Positions 7,635 through 10,209 of a stretch of 10,209 nt of DNA are shown here, piece by piece. A program made the translations under genes and the position numbers. The notes beneath the pieces are model-generated. The model was not told the origin of the DNA and searched no databases. It saw nothing but the letters and a program-made list of their open reading frames with translations. This DNA comes from Chitinophaga pinensis. Lineage in GTDB: Bacteria; Bacteroidota; Bacteroidia; Flavobacteriales; Flavobacteriaceae. The stretch's first letter is position 1, and every line of letters begins with the position of its first letter. The stretch is taken from the NCBI GenBank assembly GCA_943324925.2, contig CALPNL020000059.1:1-10209 (forward strand), given 5' to 3'.

Positions 7635-9740
7635 TTAACTGATGTAATTCCAGATATTTTTCCGTTTGGATATTTCCATAAAGACTTCTCGAAGTCTTGA
7701 ATTAATTGGTTTTTCCAATGCAGTATCTTCTTTTAGTATTTTAACCGCATAATTTCTAGCTAAGTACAAGATATCTCTATCTTTTACTAAATCGGCAATT
7801 TGAAGATTTAATACTCCGCTTTGTTGTGTTCCCATCAAATCACCAGGGCCTCGAAGTTTTAAATCCACCTCAGCAATTTCAAAACCATCATTGGTTCGAA
7901 CCATAGTTTCCATTCGGGTTTTACTGTTGTTAGATAACTTGTTAGAAGTCATCAATACACAATAACTTTGATCGGCACCCCGACCAACACGACCTCGCAA
8001 TTGGTGTAATTGGGAAAGGCCAAAACGTTCAGCACTTTCTACAATCATCACACTTGCGTTAGGGATATTGACACCCACTTCAATCACCGTTGTTGCTACC
8101 ATAATATTGGTTTTTCCTTCTGCAAATCGTTTCATTTCAAAGTCTTTTTCTGCGGGTTTCATTTTTCCATGAAGTATGGAAACAGCATATTTGGGTAATG
8201 GAAATTCTCTTGAAATAGTATCGTAACCGTCCATTAAATCTTTAAAATCCATTTTTTCAGATTCTTGAATCAATGGGTAAACCACATATATTTGTCTTCC
8301 TAATTCAATTTGCTCGGTTACAAAAGCCATCACGTTCAAGCGATTATTATCGTATCGATGCACTGTCTTAATTGGTTTTCTTCCCGGTGGCAATTCGTCA
8401 ATAAGTGAAATATCTAAATCGCCATACAAACTCATCGCTAGTGTTCTTGGGATAGGAGTGGCAGTCATCACTAATACATGCGGTGGAATTTCGTTTTTCT
8501 TCCATAATTTAGAACGTTGTTCTACTCCAAATCGGTGCTGCTCGTCAATGATAGCCAAACCTAAATTTTGAAATTTTACCTTTTCTTCTAATAAGGCGTG
8601 AGTTCCAATTAATAGTTGTAGTTCTCCATTTTCCAGTTCCTCATGAATGACTTTTCTTTCTGAAGTTTTAGTTGAACCAGTTAATTTTTTAATATTGATA
8701 TTCATTGTTTTAGCTAATTCTGATAAACCAATAAAATGTTGATTAGCTAATATTTCTGTTGGAGCCATTAAACAAGCTTGAAAGCCATTATCTAAAGCTA
8801 AAAGCATACTCATAAACGCCACAATGGTTTTTCCGGAACCTACATCTCCCTGTAATAGACGATTCATCTGTGCAGGATTTCCCATGTCATTTCTAATTTC
8901 TTTGAGCACTCTTTTTTGCGCATTGGTAAGTTCAAAGGGCAGATGATTTTCATAGAAATCACTAAATAAATGTCCCACTTTGTTAAAAGCATGGCCTTTA
9001 ATTTTGTGTTTCCGAACTAAATTCTTGGTTATTAAGTGCAGCTGAATGTAAAATAACTCTTCAAATTTCAATCGGTATTGGGCTTTAGATAATAATTCAA
9101 TACTTTTTGGAAAGTGTATATTGAAAAGCGCTTCTTTTTTTGATAGTAGATTTAGCTCGGTTCTAAGGTAATCAGGAAGTGTTTCTGAAAACAAATTATG
9201 AGTTTCCAAAAATAATTGTTGCATTAATTTATTCACTACTTTATTCGTGATCCCTCTATTGGTTAGGGTTTCTGTAGATGGATAAACAGGTTGCATGGCG
9301 GAACGTAAACTCTTTTCATGCTCCGATAAAAGCTCAATTTCAGGATGAGCCATATTATAAACTGATCCAAATGAGGTACATTTTCCAAAAACTACAATTG
9401 GAACGTTCAATTCCAAACTATCTCGAATCCACTTATGGCCTTGAAACCAAACCAATTCCATTTGGCCTGTTTCATCTACAAAAGTAGCAACCAACCTTTT
9501 TTTACCCTTTGCAGGCTCAACGGTTTTAATATGAATTATTTTTCCAATCAATTGAACTTCAACGCTATTGCTGTCTAATTCATTGATTTTATAATAACGA
9601 GTTCGGTCAATGTAGCGATAGGGATAGAGATTGATTAAATCGAGGTATTTATGAATGCCTAATTCTTTTCTCAACAAATCTCCACGTTGTGGTCCAACGC
9701 CTTTAAGGTATTCAATAGGAGTTTGAAGTAATTGAGACAT
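7635..9740 (-). CDS. recG: ATP-dependent DNA helicase RecG
   Basis: Superfamily 2 double-strand DNA translocase that reverses stalled replication forks and processes Holliday junctions and R-loops; cytoplasmic, nucleoid-associated. At 701 residues it has the usual length. An N-terminal wedge region with an OB fold covers about 1-150 (YLKGVGPQRGDLLRKELGI at 11-29). The helicase motifs are complete: LTNAQKRVLKEI (271-282), Walker A GDVGSGKT (298-305), MAPTEILANQH (325-335), DEQH box in IIDEQHRFGVEQR (397-409), TATPIPRTLA (426-435), VATTVIEVGVNIPNA (548-562) and the arginine-finger motif QLHQLRGRVGRG (577-588). The C-terminal RecG-specific part has DLKLRGPGDLMGTQQSG (626-642). MSQLLQTPIEYLKGVGP is the natural start. 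It is divergently placed to the DUF1697 gene across 143 bases. No frameshift or missing catalytic residue is seen. Confidence 0.98.
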   Translation of the reverse strand: MSQLLQTPIEYLKGVGPQRGDLLRKELGIHKYLDLINLYPYRYIDRTRYYKINELDSNSVEVQLIGKIIHIKTVEPAKGKKRLVATFVDETGQMELVWFQGHKWIRDSLELNVPIVVFGKCTSFGSVYNMAHPEIELLSEHEKSLRSAMQPVYPSTETLTNRGITNKVVNKLMQQLFLETHNLFSETLPDYLRTELNLLSKKEALFNIHFPKSIELLSKAQYRLKFEELFYIQLHLITKNLVRKHKIKGHAFNKVGHLFSDFYENHLPFELTNAQKRVLKEIRNDMGNPAQMNRLLQGDVGSGKTIVAFMSMLLALDNGFQACLMAPTEILANQHFIGLSELAKTMNINIKKLTGSTKTSERKVIHEELENGELQLLIGTHALLEEKVKFQNLGLAIIDEQHRFGVEQRSKLWKKNEIPPHVLVMTATPIPRTLAMSLYGDLDISLIDELPPGRKPIKTVHRYDNNRLNVMAFVTEQIELGRQIYVVYPLIQESEKMDFKDLMDGYDTISREFPLPKYAVSILHGKMKPAEKDFEMKRFAEGKTNIMVATTVIEVGVNIPNASVMIVESAERFGLSQLHQLRGRVGRGADQSYCVLMTSNKLSNNSKTRMETMVRTNDGFEIAEVDLKLRGPGDLMGTQQSGVLNLQIADLVKDRDILYLARNYAVKILKEDTALEKPINSRLREVFMEISKRKNIWNYIS

Positions 9741-9773
9741 TTTTTGATTCTTTGGTCTTAGAACTATTTACAG

Positions 9774-9804
9774 CGAAGATAGTTTTTTGTTTGCAAATTT
9801 GAAA
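9774..9804 (-). promoter_or_regulatory. Candidate recG promoter
   Basis: The minus strand shows TATCTTCG (plus 9774-9781), one mismatch from TAnnTTTG, with TTTC (plus 9801-9804) 19 bases upstream, one mismatch from the -33 TTTG. The box ends 33 bases before the recG ATG at 9740. Spacing is right, but both boxes are imperfect. Confidence 0.4.
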
Positions 9805-9834
9805 ATGACATTATAGAACTTATTTATCGAAAGC

Positions 9835-9865
9835 TGTGATATATTAATCAAAGGCAATATCTTTG
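9835..9865 (+). promoter_or_regulatory. Promoter of the DUF1697 gene
   Basis: TATCTTTG at 9858-9865 is an exact TAnnTTTG match, preceded by TGTG at 9835-9838 with a 19-base spacer, one mismatch from the -33 TTTG. The -7 box ends 18 bases before the ATG at 9884, giving a leader of about 12-15 bases with no Shine-Dalgarno sequence. This is the best-formed promoter in the window. Confidence 0.6.
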
Positions 9866-9866
9866 A
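9848..9866. repeat. Inverted repeat over the -7 box of the DUF1697 promoter
   Basis: TCAAAG (9848-9853) and CTTTGA (9861-9866) are perfect reverse complements separated by seven bases. The right arm covers the TTTG of the -7 box, so a dimeric protein bound here would block RNA polymerase. The arms are short and AT-rich, so chance is a real alternative. Confidence 0.35.
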
Positions 9867-9883
9867 AACCTAAATAAATTGAT

Positions 9884-10209
9884 ATGCATAAACATCTAGC
9901 GTTGCTTCGTGGAATTAATGTTTCCGGTCACAATATGATTAAAATGGATGTTTTGAAAAGCACTTTGGAGAAAATAGGTTTCCAAAAAGTACAAACCTAC
10001 ATACAGTCTGGAAATGTTTTTTTGGAATCTGATGAAGAAAGTGCCGCTAAAATTGCCTTTATAATTAAGCAAGAAATCTATAAGGTTTTTGGTTTTGATG
10101 TGCCAATTCTAGTCATTTCAAAATCGGATTTGGAAGCGTGTTTTAACAATTGTAAATTTCTAAAAGAGCAAGAAGTTGATGCCAAAAAGTTATATGTAGC
10201 CTTTGTTTC
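9884..10209 (+). CDS. DUF1697 family protein (3' part missing)
   Basis: Start and 108 complete codons of a conserved cytoplasmic protein of unknown biochemical function; the rest lies beyond the right edge. It begins MHKHLALLRGINVSGHNMIK and contains KVQTYIQSGNVFLES (35-49), which together are the diagnostic DUF1697 (PF08002) pattern: ALLRGINV, then a TYIQSGNV strand. Residues about 53-71 are a likely helix and VPILVISKSDLE (73-84) the next strand. Family members are normally about 175-185 residues, so some 40% is missing. There is no signal peptide or membrane segment. It is the only plus-strand gene here, divergent from recG, with its own exact -7 box 18 bases upstream. No activity should be inferred from the name. 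Confidence 0.9.
   Translation, partial: MHKHLALLRGINVSGHNMIKMDVLKSTLEKIGFQKVQTYIQSGNVFLESDEESAAKIAFIIKQEIYKVFGFDVPILVISKSDLEACFNNCKFLKEQEVDAKKLYVAFV

Noticed and set aside
1547..9487. Other plus-strand frames of 62-75 residues (at 1547, 4579, 5604, 7216, 8010 and 9278)
   Set aside because: All are antisense to firmly identified genes, lack upstream promoter boxes, and show no family-like motifs.
1..10209. CRISPR, tRNA, rRNA, insertion sequence, phage or defence genes
   Set aside because: No spaced identical repeats, cloverleaf-like segments, transposase or integrase motifs were seen; gaps between genes are 45-143 bases and accounted for.

Overview
The window looks like chromosomal DNA from a member of the Flavobacteriia (Bacteroidota), most likely Flavobacterium or a close relative. 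The reasons are the AT-rich composition, the lack of Shine-Dalgarno sequences before the starts, several exact copies of the Bacteroidota -7 promoter box TAnnTTTG, a surface protein with a type IX secretion (T9SS) type B sorting domain, and a DUF5106-type thioredoxin-fold protein. These signatures are together largely restricted to this phylum.

Layout: five genes lie head to tail on the minus strand and one on the plus strand. Reading the minus strand from right to left: recG (Holliday-junction/fork helicase, 7635-9740); a T9SS type B secreted protein with Ig-like repeats (5466-7571); pheT (phenylalanyl-tRNA synthetase beta subunit, 2958-5381, with the start moved 24 bases inward from the longest frame); a periplasmic thioredoxin-like protein (1404-2912); and an MsbA-type ABC half-transporter (1320-1322 back to base 1, cut by the window edge after the Q-loop). 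On the plus strand a DUF1697 gene starts at 9884, diverges from recG, and runs off the right edge.

How the genes relate: although five genes are co-directional with gaps of only 45-84 bases, the sequence argues against one operon. Three of them (ABC, thioredoxin-like, pheT) have an exact TAnnTTTG box 19-40 bases before the start codon, recG has a one-mismatch box, and the secreted protein has a weak one. I see no shared pathway: DNA repair, translation, cell-envelope transport, periplasmic redox and surface adhesion are simply neighbours. No gene-free stretch exceeds 143 bases. No tRNA, rRNA, CRISPR, insertion sequence or phage feature was found.

I did not find a convincing undescribed system. 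The items most worth a second look are an approximately helically phased series of A/T tracts upstream of the secreted-protein gene, an inverted repeat overlaid on the -7 box of the DUF1697 promoter, and the secreted protein itself, which has no visible partner gene.
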